A stretch of 64,000 nt of DNA from CAWAWP01 sp963841205. GTDB taxonomy: Bacteria > Chloroflexota > Ktedonobacteria > Ktedonobacterales > JADMIN01. Both the position numbers and the translations under genes were made by a program. Under the pieces are notes generated by a model that was not told the origin of the DNA, searched no databases, and saw nothing but the letters and a program-made list of their open reading frames with translations. The first letter of the stretch is position 1; each line of letters begins with the position of its first letter. The stretch lies in NCBI GenBank assembly GCA_963841205.1, contig CAWJCH010000014.1, positions 248,001 to 312,000 on the forward strand, given 5' to 3'. This document shows, in pieces, positions 38,214 to 46,742 of this stretch.

Positions 38214-38451
38214 TAGCACGCTTCGCACGCTACGCTGGATAGTGGACGCCGGGGATCGCGGCGCTTCGGTGCCGCCATATGCAGACGCGGACTGAGGTCC
38301 GCCGCGCACTCGGCAACCATCGAGCGGGGATCGATGTCGTTCCCGCGCGTTCGACCGGTTGGTGACCGTTGTGGGCCGGCTCGCCGCAGTCGCGGGACGC
38401 ATAGGGGCACGTGGCTCTTCGGGGCTGCGTGCCCGTTTTGCCGTGCGGGAG

Positions 38452-39639
38452 TCAGTGGCGGGCATCGAGGACGCGCTCGATGGCAGGCCCATGCAGCGGT
38501 TCGAGGGCGGCGACGGCGCGCAGGAGGCCGAAGCAGCCCGCGAGCATCATGTCGCCGTGGGGCACGGCCTCGTACGGATTGAGCGCGGAGCCGCGCAGTA
38601 GCTCGCGGCGCGGGCCAGTGACGGCGAGGATCGGCATCTCGCCAGGCGATTGTCCGGCGGCGGGTGCGCGGTCGGGAGGCGCGAGGGTGAGCGCGCCGTG
38701 GCCGCTGTCGGCGAAGATGGTCGCGTTCTCCAGCGTGCCGGCGGCGAGATCGCGGAGGTAGCCTTCGAGCTTTTCGCGGGTCAGCTCGCCGGTGTGATGC
38801 TCGAAGAGGGCTTCGATGCGACCGGCGCGCAAGGCGAAGGCGAGCGCGTGGAAGTTGCCGATGTTGGCGACGAGGCATCGCTGGTGGGCGCGGACGGTGG
38901 CGTCCTCGAGCGCGCCGGCGACGGCGGCGGCGCCCGAATCCATGATGACGACGCGCGAAGTGGGGTCGGTTGGGGGATGGTCGCCAGTCGCGAGATAGGC
39001 TTCCGCATCGGTGGCGACGGCGCGCAGGCGGGTGAGGTCCGGCGGGATGTCGGCGGCGCGGTGGGCAAAGGCCAGCGGGCGCGGATCGACGCGGACGGCG
39101 CGCTCGATATAGTCGAAGCGGAAGCGGCGGTCGCTGTAGCCAGGCGGCGCGGCGCCGTGATCGAAGGCGGCGACGGCGATCAGATCGACCTCGGGATCGA
39201 CGTCGAAGGCCGCGAGGGTGGTCCGCAGCGCGGAGGCGTCGAAGTCGCGCAGGGTGACGTGTGCGAGGTCGCCGTCACGAGCCGCGAGGAGGGCGCCAGC
39301 CTCGGTATCGTCTATGACGCGGATGCCCAAGGCGGCGACGGCGGTGAGGTCGTCGTCGAGGGTGCGGGCGGCGTCGGCCGTGGCGTAACAGGGCACGCCC
39401 GCGAGGGCGTGGTCGCGCGCGGCCCAGGCGCTGGGGCCGCCGCCCATGGTGCGCCCCGTGAGCAGTAGCGGGCGGCCCTCGGCGGTAGCGCGGCGTATGC
39501 GCCCGGCGACGATGACGGTCGGTGACGGCATCACGAGCTGGAAGCAGTTCTCGATGGTGCGGTCGCTCTCGAAGAGCAGCATGTCTTGCGTGCCGGTGCC
39601 GATATCGACGGCGAGGATGCGGAGTGGTCGATCCGGCAT
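38452..39639 (-). CDS. DUF1786-family protein
   Basis: A 395-residue protein starting MPDRPLRILAVDIGTGTQDMLLF. The N-terminal phosphate-binding-like loop (DIGTGTQD) resembles ASKHA nucleotide-binding folds. MGGGPSAWA and FDHGAAPPGYSDRRFRF are conserved in DUF1786. A later VANIGNFHALAF segment looks like a second phosphate loop. The family is sometimes annotated as pyruvate-formate-lyase-activating-enzyme related, without proof. It has no radical SAM cysteines here. A second in-frame ATG lies 18 bases upstream. Neither has a strong ribosome site, so the start is uncertain. Confidence 0.8.
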   Translation of the reverse strand: MPDRPLRILAVDIGTGTQDMLLFESDRTIENCFQLVMPSPTVIVAGRIRRATAEGRPLLLTGRTMGGGPSAWAARDHALAGVPCYATADAARTLDDDLTAVAALGIRVIDDTEAGALLAARDGDLAHVTLRDFDASALRTTLAAFDVDPEVDLIAVAAFDHGAAPPGYSDRRFRFDYIERAVRVDPRPLAFAHRAADIPPDLTRLRAVATDAEAYLATGDHPPTDPTSRVVIMDSGAAAVAGALEDATVRAHQRCLVANIGNFHALAFALRAGRIEALFEHHTGELTREKLEGYLRDLAAGTLENATIFADSGHGALTLAPPDRAPAAGQSPGEMPILAVTGPRRELLRGSALNPYEAVPHGDMMLAGCFGLLRAVAALEPLHGPAIERVLDARH

Positions 39640-39854
39640 GGAAGCTACCCTAGGCATGTGGGGCGGAGGGGGAGGGCGAGGCCCGCCTCGCCCCTATAGC
39701 AATCAAAGGTACATCAACGCCCCGAGAGCGGTGCATCGGTGGCGCATCAACGGTACCATGGACGGCACGGCAACGGTACATCAACAGCCCATCGGGGGCG
39801 ACGGGCGAGGTTGGGTGGCCTGGCTCGTCGCTCCGGATGGGACTGACCGCGGCG

Positions 39855-41045
39855 CTAGCTCATCGCCGATTCGCTGAGGACGGCTTCGACGGCGGGATGG
39901 GTGCGGTTGAGGCGCAGATTCTCGCTGCCGGAGACGTCGGTGCTGATGGAGAGGATGCCCTCGTCGATGCAGATGCGCAGCAACTCGCGGGCGGAGTCGC
40001 GCGTGAGGCGGCCGCGGAAGCGGTTCTTGGGGTTGTAGGGGTCGCCGATGAAGTTGGCGACGCCGCCGACCGTGCGCCAGGACCAGTGCCGGTCGATGTA
40101 GTCGAGGAACTGGATGAAGCCGGGCTCTTCGGGCTCGACGGGACCCTGCTGCTGCGGGGCGTAGGGCAACTGCTGGCCCGGATGGTAGCCACCCTGCAGC
40201 ATCGGCGGGACGCCCATCCCCAGCGGGATGAACTGCTCGGCGGCGCTGATCAGGTCGCGGCTGACGGTGCCGGGGATGCCAACGACGACGACGCGTTTGT
40301 TGAGACGGAGCTTGAGGCGGGCGCAGATGCGCGTGAAGTCGCGATCGCCGGTCATGAGGATGAAGGTGCTGATGTTGGGGCGGTCGAAGACGGTCTCGAT
40401 GATGTCCATCAGCATGTTGAGGTCGACGGTGCTCTGGGTGATGACGGGCGTGGGGGCGGGGTAGCCGCCGTTGTGATAGCCGCCGTAGCCGCCATTACCG
40501 TTGGCGTAGCCACCGTAGCCGTTGCCATTTGCCGCGTTGTAGCCGCCGTAGGCGCCATTGCCGGAGGGTTCGCCGCGCGGCCGCCGGTCGCCATAGGAGC
40601 CGACGTCGTCTGGGCGGGTCGCGGACTCGTCGTCGGACTCGGCCTCGATGGGCGCGTCCTCGCGCTCGGTCTCGCCGGCGTCGTCCGTCGAGGCGGCCTC
40701 GGTCTCGCCGCTGTCGACGTAGCCTTCGTCTTCGTCGCGGAGGTCGTCGTTGGAGGGGGCCGCGCCGGGGACGTATGGGCCCTGGTGTTGGAACTGCGGG
40801 GCCTGGCGGAATCGCTCGCGGATCTTGGCGGGACAGTCGACGCGGTCGATCATGGCGGCGGTGAGGCTGCCCTTGAAGAACTCTGGCTGACGCGTCCAAT
40901 CGGCGTAGGCGCGGGCGACCATGACGGTGCCGAAGCGACGGGCGAGGGCGATCAGCTCTTGGGGATCGGGTTCGCGGCGCTGGACGTTGATGAGGCTGTA
41001 GCGGATGTTTTCGAAGTCGATAAACAAGGCAATTTCGTCGTTCAC
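39855..41045 (-). CDS. NYN-domain (LabA/DUF88) protein with Gly/Tyr/Asn-rich insert
   Basis: A 396-residue protein. The N-terminus MNDEIALFIDFENIRYSL has the first Asp of the PIN-like NYN nuclease fold. The second half of the fold appears at about residues 208-275 (STVDLNMLMDIIETVF and ILMTGDRDFTRICARLKLRLNKRVVVVG). Between them is an insert of about 125 residues, first acidic (DEDEGYVDSGETEAAST), then low-complexity (GAYGGYNAANGNGYGGYANG). The C-terminal 100 residues resemble a winged-helix/OST-HTH type RNA-binding region. Family members process or degrade RNA. The insert suggests condensate formation or a flexible tether. Confidence 0.88.
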   Translation of the reverse strand: MNDEIALFIDFENIRYSLINVQRREPDPQELIALARRFGTVMVARAYADWTRQPEFFKGSLTAAMIDRVDCPAKIRERFRQAPQFQHQGPYVPGAAPSNDDLRDEDEGYVDSGETEAASTDDAGETEREDAPIEAESDDESATRPDDVGSYGDRRPRGEPSGNGAYGGYNAANGNGYGGYANGNGGYGGYHNGGYPAPTPVITQSTVDLNMLMDIIETVFDRPNISTFILMTGDRDFTRICARLKLRLNKRVVVVGIPGTVSRDLISAAEQFIPLGMGVPPMLQGGYHPGQQLPYAPQQQGPVEPEEPGFIQFLDYIDRHWSWRTVGGVANFIGDPYNPKNRFRGRLTRDSARELLRICIDEGILSISTDVSGSENLRLNRTHPAVEAVLSESAMS

Positions 41046-41462
41046 AGGGACTCTCCTCGCTTCGGGCGTATCCCCGGTAGCAGATATTCAGACATTTGAC
41101 GGGCGCAGACTGGCGTGAAAGAGGTCCGGCGAGCCTTGGAGACCGGGGGCCATGAAGGATAATTGAGACGCATCATGGCAAGACAAGAAAGTCGTAGACA
41201 GGCTGCTGACGCCTACAATGCCAGAGTTTCACAGCATATGCATCTTGAACGGTACCACATGGTGGCGTGGCGTGTACAGGCGGTGGGTAGCATGACCGAG
41301 CGAGCGCTGAGATGGGAGGTCCCCGGCCTGAAGGCCGGGGCGACTCGCGTGAGGGTGTGGCGGCGCTGGATGGAACGACCTAACCCCCTGCCCCTTCCCC
41401 ACAGGGAAGGGGGGAGACTCGCCCGCACTGTGCGGCGCATCCACCTATGCGCGCCTGCATCG
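41046..41462. other. Intergenic region with IS605-like and REP-like palindromes
   Basis: No credible gene. At 41324-41343 CCCCGGCCTGAAGGCCGGGG is a perfect palindromic hairpin resembling IS200/IS605 right-end stems. At 41377-41420 lies a REP-like element, listed separately. A long plus-strand frame here is the antisense of gcvPB and is not a gene. Confidence 0.55.
41377..41420. repeat. REP-like palindromic repeat, copy 1
   Basis: GACCTAACCCCCTGCCCC is followed by a CCCTTCCCC/GGGAAGGGG type stem and AGACTCG. A related copy is at 46147-46196. Both lie between genes, downstream of or between convergent units. Confidence 0.6.
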
Positions 41463-42944
41463 CTAGCCGCGGACGGCGACGGGCTCGCGGCGCCAGCGGA
41501 GATCGGGCTTGCGGGCGGCGAGGGTCTGGTCGAGGCGACCGACGACGGTGTCGTGCGGGGCTTCGAGCAGCAGCTCGGGCTCTTCGCGGGACTCGCGGGC
41601 GATCTGCTTCATGACGGCGATGAACTCATCCAGCGTCTCCTTGGTCTCGGTCTCGGTCGGCTCGATCATCATGGCCTCGGGGACGATCAGCGGGAAGTAG
41701 ATCGTCGGCGGGTGGATGCCGAAGTCGAGCAGGCGCTTGGCGATATCCAGTGCGTGGACGTCTTGCCGCTTCTGCCGGTTGGCCGAGAAGACGAACTCGT
41801 GCATGCAGGTGCGGTCGAAGGGCAGGTCGTAGTCGTCTTGCAGGGCGCGCATGACGTAGTTGGCGTTGAGGACGGCGCTCTCGCTGACGTGACGCAGGCC
41901 GTCGGGGCCGTTGCTGCGGATGTAGGTGTAGGCGCGGACGAGGACGAGGAAGTTGCCGCAGTTGGCGCGCACACGCCCGATGGAGAGGGGGCCGGCGTCC
42001 TGCCAGTGGTAGCCGTCTTTGCCCTTGGTGGGCAGGGGGCCGGGCAGGAAGGGGACGAGGTGCTCGGCGACGCCGACTGGTCCGGCACCGGGTCCGCCGC
42101 CGCCGTGGGGGGTGCTGCACGTCTTGTGCAGGTTGAAGTGGACGACGTCGAAGCCCATGTCGCCGGGGCGGACGATGCCCATGATGGCGTTGGCGTTGGC
42201 GCCGTCATAGTAGAGCTGGCCGCCGGCGTCGTGGACGCGCCGCGCGATCTCGACGATGTTCTCGTCGAAGACGCCGAGCGTGTTGGGGTTGGTCATCATC
42301 AGGGCGGCGATCTGGCCCTCGTGCGCGGCGAGCACGGTCTCCAGGTGGTTGAGGTCCACGCCGCCGCGGGCGTCGGACTTCAGCTCGACGGTGGTGTAGC
42401 CGGCGAGGGTGGCGCTGGCGGGATTGGTGCCGTGGGCGCCGTCGGGGATCAGGACGATGTTGCGATGGCCCTCGCCGCGCTGCTCGTGGTGCTTCTTGAT
42501 GATCATCAGGCCGGTGATCTCGCCGTGGGCGCCGGCGGCGGGCTGGAGGGTGACGCGCCGCATGCCGGAGATCTCGGCGAGGTATTGCTCAAGCTCGTAG
42601 AGCAACTGGAGGGCGCCCTGCGTCATGCTCTCGTGCTCGGCGGGGTGCAGGTGGGCGAAGCCGGCGAGCGTGGCCATGTCTTCGTTGACCTTGGGGTTGT
42701 ACTTCATGGTGCAGGAGCCCAGGGGGTAGAAGCCAGTGTCCACGCTGAAGTTGCGCTGCGAGAGGTGGGTGAAGTGGCGCACCACCTCGATCTCGCTGAC
42801 CTCTGGCAGCGGGGCCGGCTCGTCGCGCAGGTACTCCGCGGGGATCAGGCTGTCGAGCGGCTTCTCGGGGATGTCCATGACGGGCATATGGTTGGCGCCG
42901 CGACCGGGGGCGCCCTTCTCGAAGATCAGTGATTCGGTGCTCAT
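41463..42944 (-). CDS. gcvPB: Glycine dehydrogenase (decarboxylating) subunit 2
   Basis: A 493-residue P-protein beta subunit of the glycine cleavage system. ATG 42944 follows GGGGGAGAA and overlaps the gcvPA stop as ATGA. Conserved segments are FYPLGSCTMKYNPKVNE, LQPAAGAHGEITGLMIIKKHHE, PDGAHGTNPASATLAGY and the PLP lysine in HFNLHKTCSTPHGGGGPGAGPVG. The enzyme decarboxylates glycine and passes the aminomethyl group to the H-protein lipoyl arm. gcvT and gcvH are not in the window. Confidence 0.96.
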   Translation of the reverse strand: MSTESLIFEKGAPGRGANHMPVMDIPEKPLDSLIPAEYLRDEPAPLPEVSEIEVVRHFTHLSQRNFSVDTGFYPLGSCTMKYNPKVNEDMATLAGFAHLHPAEHESMTQGALQLLYELEQYLAEISGMRRVTLQPAAGAHGEITGLMIIKKHHEQRGEGHRNIVLIPDGAHGTNPASATLAGYTTVELKSDARGGVDLNHLETVLAAHEGQIAALMMTNPNTLGVFDENIVEIARRVHDAGGQLYYDGANANAIMGIVRPGDMGFDVVHFNLHKTCSTPHGGGGPGAGPVGVAEHLVPFLPGPLPTKGKDGYHWQDAGPLSIGRVRANCGNFLVLVRAYTYIRSNGPDGLRHVSESAVLNANYVMRALQDDYDLPFDRTCMHEFVFSANRQKRQDVHALDIAKRLLDFGIHPPTIYFPLIVPEAMMIEPTETETKETLDEFIAVMKQIARESREEPELLLEAPHDTVVGRLDQTLAARKPDLRWRREPVAVRG

Positions 42945-44293
42945 GCGTTCTCCCCCGTGATCTCTTCCAGCGCCGTAGCCAGGGATTCGATGTCGTCGCG
43001 CGTGCGCGCCTCGGTGACGCAGAAGAGCGCGGCGTTGCCCAACTCGGGGTAGTCGGCGCTGAGGTCGTAGCCGCCGATGATGCCGCGGTCGCGCAGGGCG
43101 GCGTTGAGGTCGGCGGCGGGCAGCGGGCAGGTGACGGCGAACTCGTCGAAGAAGGGCCGCTTGAAGAGTGGCTTGAAGCCGGGGATGGCGCAGATGCGCT
43201 CCTGGGCGTAATGGGCGCGGCGCAGGCACTGCTCGCCCAGCTCTTTGAAGCCGGACTTGCCGAGAGCGGAGAGGTAGACGGTAGCGAACAGCGCCAGCAG
43301 CGCCTGATTCGTGCAGATGTTTGAGGTGGCGCGCTCGCGGCGGATGTGCTGCTCGCGCGTCTGGAGGGTGAGGACGTAGCCGGTCTGGCCGCGATCGTCG
43401 ACGGTCTTGCCGACGAGGCGACCGGGCAGGCGGCGCACGAGATCACCCTTGGTCGCGAAGAGGCCGACAGCGGGTCCGCCGAAGCCGATGGGGTTGCCGA
43501 GGCTCTGCCCTTCGGCGGCGACGATATCCGCGCCATAGGTGGCGGGCGGGGCGAGGACGCCGAGCGAGGCGGGCTCGGTGATCGCGACGACGTAGAGCGC
43601 GTTGGTGCTGCGGACGAGCGTTTCGATACCCTTGACGTCTTCGAGGGAACCGAAGAAGTTGGGGTGCTGGATGATGACGGCCTTGGTCTCTGGCGTGATG
43701 GCGGCGTCGAGGGCGGCGAGGGAGGTGGCGCCGTCTTCGAGCGCGATCTCGCGGATGGTGAAGCCACGCGCCCAGGCGTAGGTCTGGAGGGTGGCGCGGT
43801 ATTGCGGGTCGAGGGCGCGCGAGACGAGGATCTCGCCGGTGCCGGTGCCGATGGCGAGCAGGGCGGCCTCGACGACCGCGGTGGAGCCGTCGTAGAGCGA
43901 GGCGTTGGCGACGTCGAGCCCGGTGAGCTGGCAGACGAGGGTCTGGAATTCGTAGGTGGCCTGGAGCATGCCCTGGCTGATCTCGGGCTGGTAGGGGGTG
44001 TAGGAGGTGAGGAACTCGGAGCGTTTGGCGAGATGGGCGACGACGCTGGGCACGACGCGGTCGTAGCTGCCGGCGCCGAGGAAGGAGACGTACGCGTCGA
44101 GGTCGGCGTTCTGGTTGGCGAGGGCGGAAATGACGCGCTTGACGTTCGGCTCGGGCAGCGCGGCGGGGAGATTGAGCGGACGTTCGAGGCGGACGTCCTT
44201 GGGGATCGGGGCGAGAAGGTCTTCGATGGTCGTCGCGCCTACCGAGCGGAGCATTTCGCGCTGTTCGTCAGCGGTGTTGGGGACGTAGGACAT
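42941..44293 (-). CDS. gcvPA: Glycine dehydrogenase (decarboxylating) subunit 1
   Basis: A 450-residue P-protein alpha subunit. It starts MSYVPNTADEQREMLRSVGATTIEDLL, the family N-terminus. FLGAGSYDRVVPSVVAHLAKRSEFLTSYTPYQPEISQGMLQATYEFQTLVCQLTGLDVANASLYDG is the strongly conserved core. It pairs with gcvPB, which overlaps by 4 bases (ATGA), a sign of translational coupling. The alpha2-beta2 form is typical of Firmicutes, Thermus, Chloroflexota and archaea, rather than the fused GcvP of Escherichia coli. The TnpB gene ends 65 bases upstream of its start on the same strand. Confidence 0.96.
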   Translation of the reverse strand: MSYVPNTADEQREMLRSVGATTIEDLLAPIPKDVRLERPLNLPAALPEPNVKRVISALANQNADLDAYVSFLGAGSYDRVVPSVVAHLAKRSEFLTSYTPYQPEISQGMLQATYEFQTLVCQLTGLDVANASLYDGSTAVVEAALLAIGTGTGEILVSRALDPQYRATLQTYAWARGFTIREIALEDGATSLAALDAAITPETKAVIIQHPNFFGSLEDVKGIETLVRSTNALYVVAITEPASLGVLAPPATYGADIVAAEGQSLGNPIGFGGPAVGLFATKGDLVRRLPGRLVGKTVDDRGQTGYVLTLQTREQHIRRERATSNICTNQALLALFATVYLSALGKSGFKELGEQCLRRAHYAQERICAIPGFKPLFKRPFFDEFAVTCPLPAADLNAALRDRGIIGGYDLSADYPELGNAALFCVTEARTRDDIESLATALEEITGENA

Positions 44294-44357
44294 GGGCTGG
44301 GATCCTCACTAGGCGGTGGGCGCGGTGCATGCCTCAATCGGCGGGCGCCGGTACCTC

Positions 44358-45611
44358 TCAACGATACATTATAGTTGCCGGAGACATGGGCCGTTTGGCC
44401 GCATGCTCTCGGTTTCGCAGGGCGAGCCTGACGGGGTGAACTACCACAACCCCTCTCCCGTCGCCGCTAAAAGCATTCGGGACCACTTTAGCGATCACGT
44501 TGTACGCACCGTTCACGTCGGCGTTGATCCGGTGCCCGGTCGCAGTCACAAACAGGCCTCGCTTAACCCTCCGGCCGGCATATGAGTCGTGATGCCCGAC
44601 CGCTTCTCCATCGAGAAAACTGCACTTGCTCGTGTGGCTTTCTTCGGTCAGTTGGACGCTGATGCCCACCAATTGCGCCTTGTAGGTTATCATCTCGATG
44701 AACTGGGCGTGTGGAATGAAGACAAACGATTGGTTCGTCCGTGTGCCCAATCGTACCCGCTGCTTCCAGCCGTCGTTCTTGCCGATGACCAGCGTGCCGA
44801 TGCGCTGCTGCACCAGCAGATCAACGATCCGTCGGCTGGCGACATGCAGATAGTGATCGATCTGCCGCTTGCGTTTATCAGTCAGGAGGTCGAGTTGGCG
44901 CGACGTGAACTGGCCGTCGGGCAGTTTGTCTTGCAGATAGGCGCGGCGTTTGTGATACCACTGGTTCAGACTCTTCAGCGGACGACCGTTAACCAGAAGC
45001 GGCACGAAGCCGGGCTGGCTTGAGGCTATCACCGCCAAATTGTTGATCCCCAAGTCCACACCTGCCACCCAGGCCGGATCGACGTCAGCAGGGGCTACCT
45101 CCCGCTCATAGATCACCTCCACCATGTAATGCGTTGCCCGAGGCACGATGCGCACTTGCTGCGGCAGCTGTTGGCGCGTCTTTACCTGGATCGGGAGCCC
45201 AGAGAAGTCCACAATCCCCTGGCGGATTTTCACGCCGCTGATCGCCTGTTCCGTATAGGTGAGCAGGTTGCGTCCGTGCTTATCGAGGTACTTAGGCAGC
45301 TTGGGATGGCCGAGGAACTTCGAGGGATCGGCCTGCCATGCGGCACAGGCCGCCAGATAGCTCTTCCAGGCGAAGCAGACCTGCTTGAGCACCCACTGTG
45401 CCACCTTGGCGGGCAATGCTTTATACTGCTCTGTTGGCTGCATGAGCTTGTCGAGGTCGCCGTAGGGGATCACCGTCTCGTCAGCAAAGAACCGCTGACG
45501 CACCAGGTAGAGGGCAGCATTGTAGAGATGTTTGCTGGCGAAGGCGGCGGCATCGATCGACGCAAAGCGGGGATCGTGCCGGTCAATTCGGTGCCGCTCC
45601 GCCTGCTGCAT
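44358..45611 (-). CDS. tnpB: IS200/IS605-type TnpB (RNA-guided nuclease family)
   Basis: A 417-residue protein from ATG 45611, where the family N-terminus begins. The RuvC-like catalytic residues appear as AGVDLGINNLA (Asp), VQLTEESHTSKCSF (Glu) and INADVNGAYNV (Asp). The zinc ribbon is reduced: SKCSFLDGEAVGHHDSYAGRRVKRGLF keeps only one of the usual four cysteines, as in one known TnpB branch. Its start overlaps by 29 bases the end of a ribbon-helix-helix gene on the same strand. No tnpA transposase is nearby, so the element is TnpB-only. The guide RNA would be expected over the 3' end near 44358. Confidence 0.92.
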   Translation of the reverse strand: MQQAERHRIDRHDPRFASIDAAAFASKHLYNAALYLVRQRFFADETVIPYGDLDKLMQPTEQYKALPAKVAQWVLKQVCFAWKSYLAACAAWQADPSKFLGHPKLPKYLDKHGRNLLTYTEQAISGVKIRQGIVDFSGLPIQVKTRQQLPQQVRIVPRATHYMVEVIYEREVAPADVDPAWVAGVDLGINNLAVIASSQPGFVPLLVNGRPLKSLNQWYHKRRAYLQDKLPDGQFTSRQLDLLTDKRKRQIDHYLHVASRRIVDLLVQQRIGTLVIGKNDGWKQRVRLGTRTNQSFVFIPHAQFIEMITYKAQLVGISVQLTEESHTSKCSFLDGEAVGHHDSYAGRRVKRGLFVTATGHRINADVNGAYNVIAKVVPNAFSGDGRGVVVVHPVRLALRNREHAAKRPMSPATIMYR

Positions 45612-45777
45612 CGCGTTCCTCACGTTCCTTGCGCTGCTGTTCTGCGTAGCACCGCAATCCCCAAATGACCTCGCCATTGAAGGACCGTTCATGCATGTGC
45701 GCAAGCCGGCGTATCTCCTCAAGGAGATCTAGTGGAAACCGCACTTGTATCGCTTGCTCCTCGCGTCTCTGTTTCAT
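45583..45777 (-). CDS. Ribbon-helix-helix (Arc-like) regulator overlapping tnpB
   Basis: A 64-residue protein MKQRREEQAIQVRFPLDLLEEIRRLAHMHERSFNGEVIWGLRCY, with a beta strand (AIQVRFP) followed by two helices, the Arc/MetJ fold. The last 29 bases overlap the tnpB start in another frame, so translation is probably coupled. Immediately upstream a palindrome CACCTGAATTAGGTG lies within the promoter spacer, a likely autoregulatory operator. It may control tnpB or the activity of its element. ATG 45777 is chosen over an upstream one because the promoter overlaps the latter. Confidence 0.85.
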   Translation of the reverse strand: MKQRREEQAIQVRFPLDLLEEIRRLAHMHERSFNGEVIWGLRCYAEQQRKEREERDAAGGAAPN

Positions 45778-45783
45778 ATACCT

Positions 45784-45811
45784 AATATACACCTGAATTA
45801 GGTGCAGACAA
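45784..45811 (-). promoter_or_regulatory. Predicted promoter and operator for the RHH-tnpB pair
   Basis: On the minus strand TTGTCT (45806-45811) and TATATT (45784-45789) are separated by 16 bases. The spacer contains CACCTAATTCAGGTG (45790-45804), with perfect CACCT/AGGTG arms. The -10 box ends 6 bases before the start codon, so the transcript would be leaderless. A ribbon-helix-helix dimer pair could bind the palindrome and block initiation. Confidence 0.6.
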
Positions 45812-46295
45812 GAATCCAGTACCATTGCACGTTAGCAAAACGAGTTAGCGGGCTACTTTTCGCGTTCGCATTCACCGCGTAAGCGGTGAATGGGGTTGGC
45901 CCATCAACGTAGTTTCCGTTTCCTTCCGCTTTTGCGTTTTGATCGCGGTGATTCGAGGGAGTTTCTGGGGGCGGAGGCGCGAACGATCGGAAAGCGGAAG
46001 TGAGAGCATGGTGGGGAGTTTTTGGCTGGTTGGGGTGATCGGGAACAGGTGTTCCGGAGGAGTATACCATAGGTGAGAGGGTGAGGGTGGGTGGGAGGCG
46101 GACATTTCCGGTCAAGGACGGACGTGGGATTTTTAAGGGCGACGTTTGACCTAACCCCTACCCCTTTTCCGACGGGGAGGGGGTCGCAAGACGAGGGGCT
46201 CACGTTTCACTTGGCGTCTCTGCCAATCAAAGGTTGGCGGGGAGCGGTGTGGTATAGTCGGCGCACGGTGGGTTGGTTGCGAAGGGCGGTCGGCG
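45812..46295. other. Intergenic region
   Basis: About 480 bases with no credible gene; short frames on both strands are composition artefacts. Contains the second REP-like repeat. Confidence 0.5.
46147..46196. repeat. REP-like palindromic repeat, copy 2
   Basis: GACCTAACCCCTACCCC is followed by a TTTTCC-GACGG-GGAGGGGG stem and AGACGAG, clearly related to the repeat at 41377-41420. Confidence 0.6.
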
Positions 46296-46742
46296 ATGGC
46301 CTCGAATGCGGCGATGATCGAGCGGTTTTATGCGGCGTTCGCGCGGCGCGATGCGGAGGCGATGGTTGCGTGCTATGCGGACGACGTGGTGTTCGCGGAT
46401 CCGGTGTTCGGCGAGCTGCGGGGCGAGCGCGCGAAGGCGATGTGGCGCATGCTGGCGGGGCGCAGCCGCGATCTGGTGGTGACGTATCGCGATGTGGTGG
46501 CGGACGGGGAGACGGGTCGGGCGCATTGGGAGGCGCCTTCAGGCGCGAACGGGCAGGGGTGGATACAATCATCCCATCAGACCCGTAGCCTGAGCACCCA
46601 TGGGGCTTTTGCCCCCGTGGAGTGTCAGATGTACCTTGTCTATTGGCCGCGCATCTCGAGCGCAGCCACATTGTGTAACGTGATATGCCACCGGCAATCA
46701 ACCGTGATCTCGTGGCGTTGCTTAAGCGTGCCCACAACATGA
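46296..46742 (+). pseudogene. NTF2-like (SnoaL-type) protein, C-terminus replaced
   Basis: The first 80 residues, MASNAAMIERFYAAFARRDAEAMVACYADDVVFADPVFGELRGERAKAMWRML to GRAHWEAP, are a typical NTF2-like/SnoaL fold start. The expected second half of the cone-shaped fold is missing. After about 46535 the frame enters unrelated sequence that includes a hairpin and overlaps antisense to the Crp/Fnr gene. It is probably truncated by a past rearrangement and nonfunctional. Confidence 0.7.
46594..46626. terminator. Hairpin between convergent genes
   Basis: CATGGGGC pairs imperfectly with GCCCCCGTG around TTTT, extended by flanking CAC/GTG bases. It sits between the truncated NTF2-like gene and the convergent Crp/Fnr gene, 14 bases past the latter's stop. 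It may be a bidirectional terminator. Confidence 0.4.

Noticed and set aside
38650..39468. Plus-strand ORF of 272 codons
   Set aside because: Antisense to the DUF1786 gene and low-complexity.
39837..41099. Plus-strand ORF of 420 codons rich in Val/Ala/Gly/Asp
   Set aside because: Antisense to the NYN gene; composition artefact.
41163..42932. Long plus-strand ORF of 589 codons
   Set aside because: Exactly antisense to gcvPB, which has conserved motifs and a ribosome site. The plus frame is low-complexity Gly/Val/Asp, a GC-skew artefact.
43346..44374. Plus-strand ORF of 342 codons
   Set aside because: Antisense to gcvPA, same artefact.
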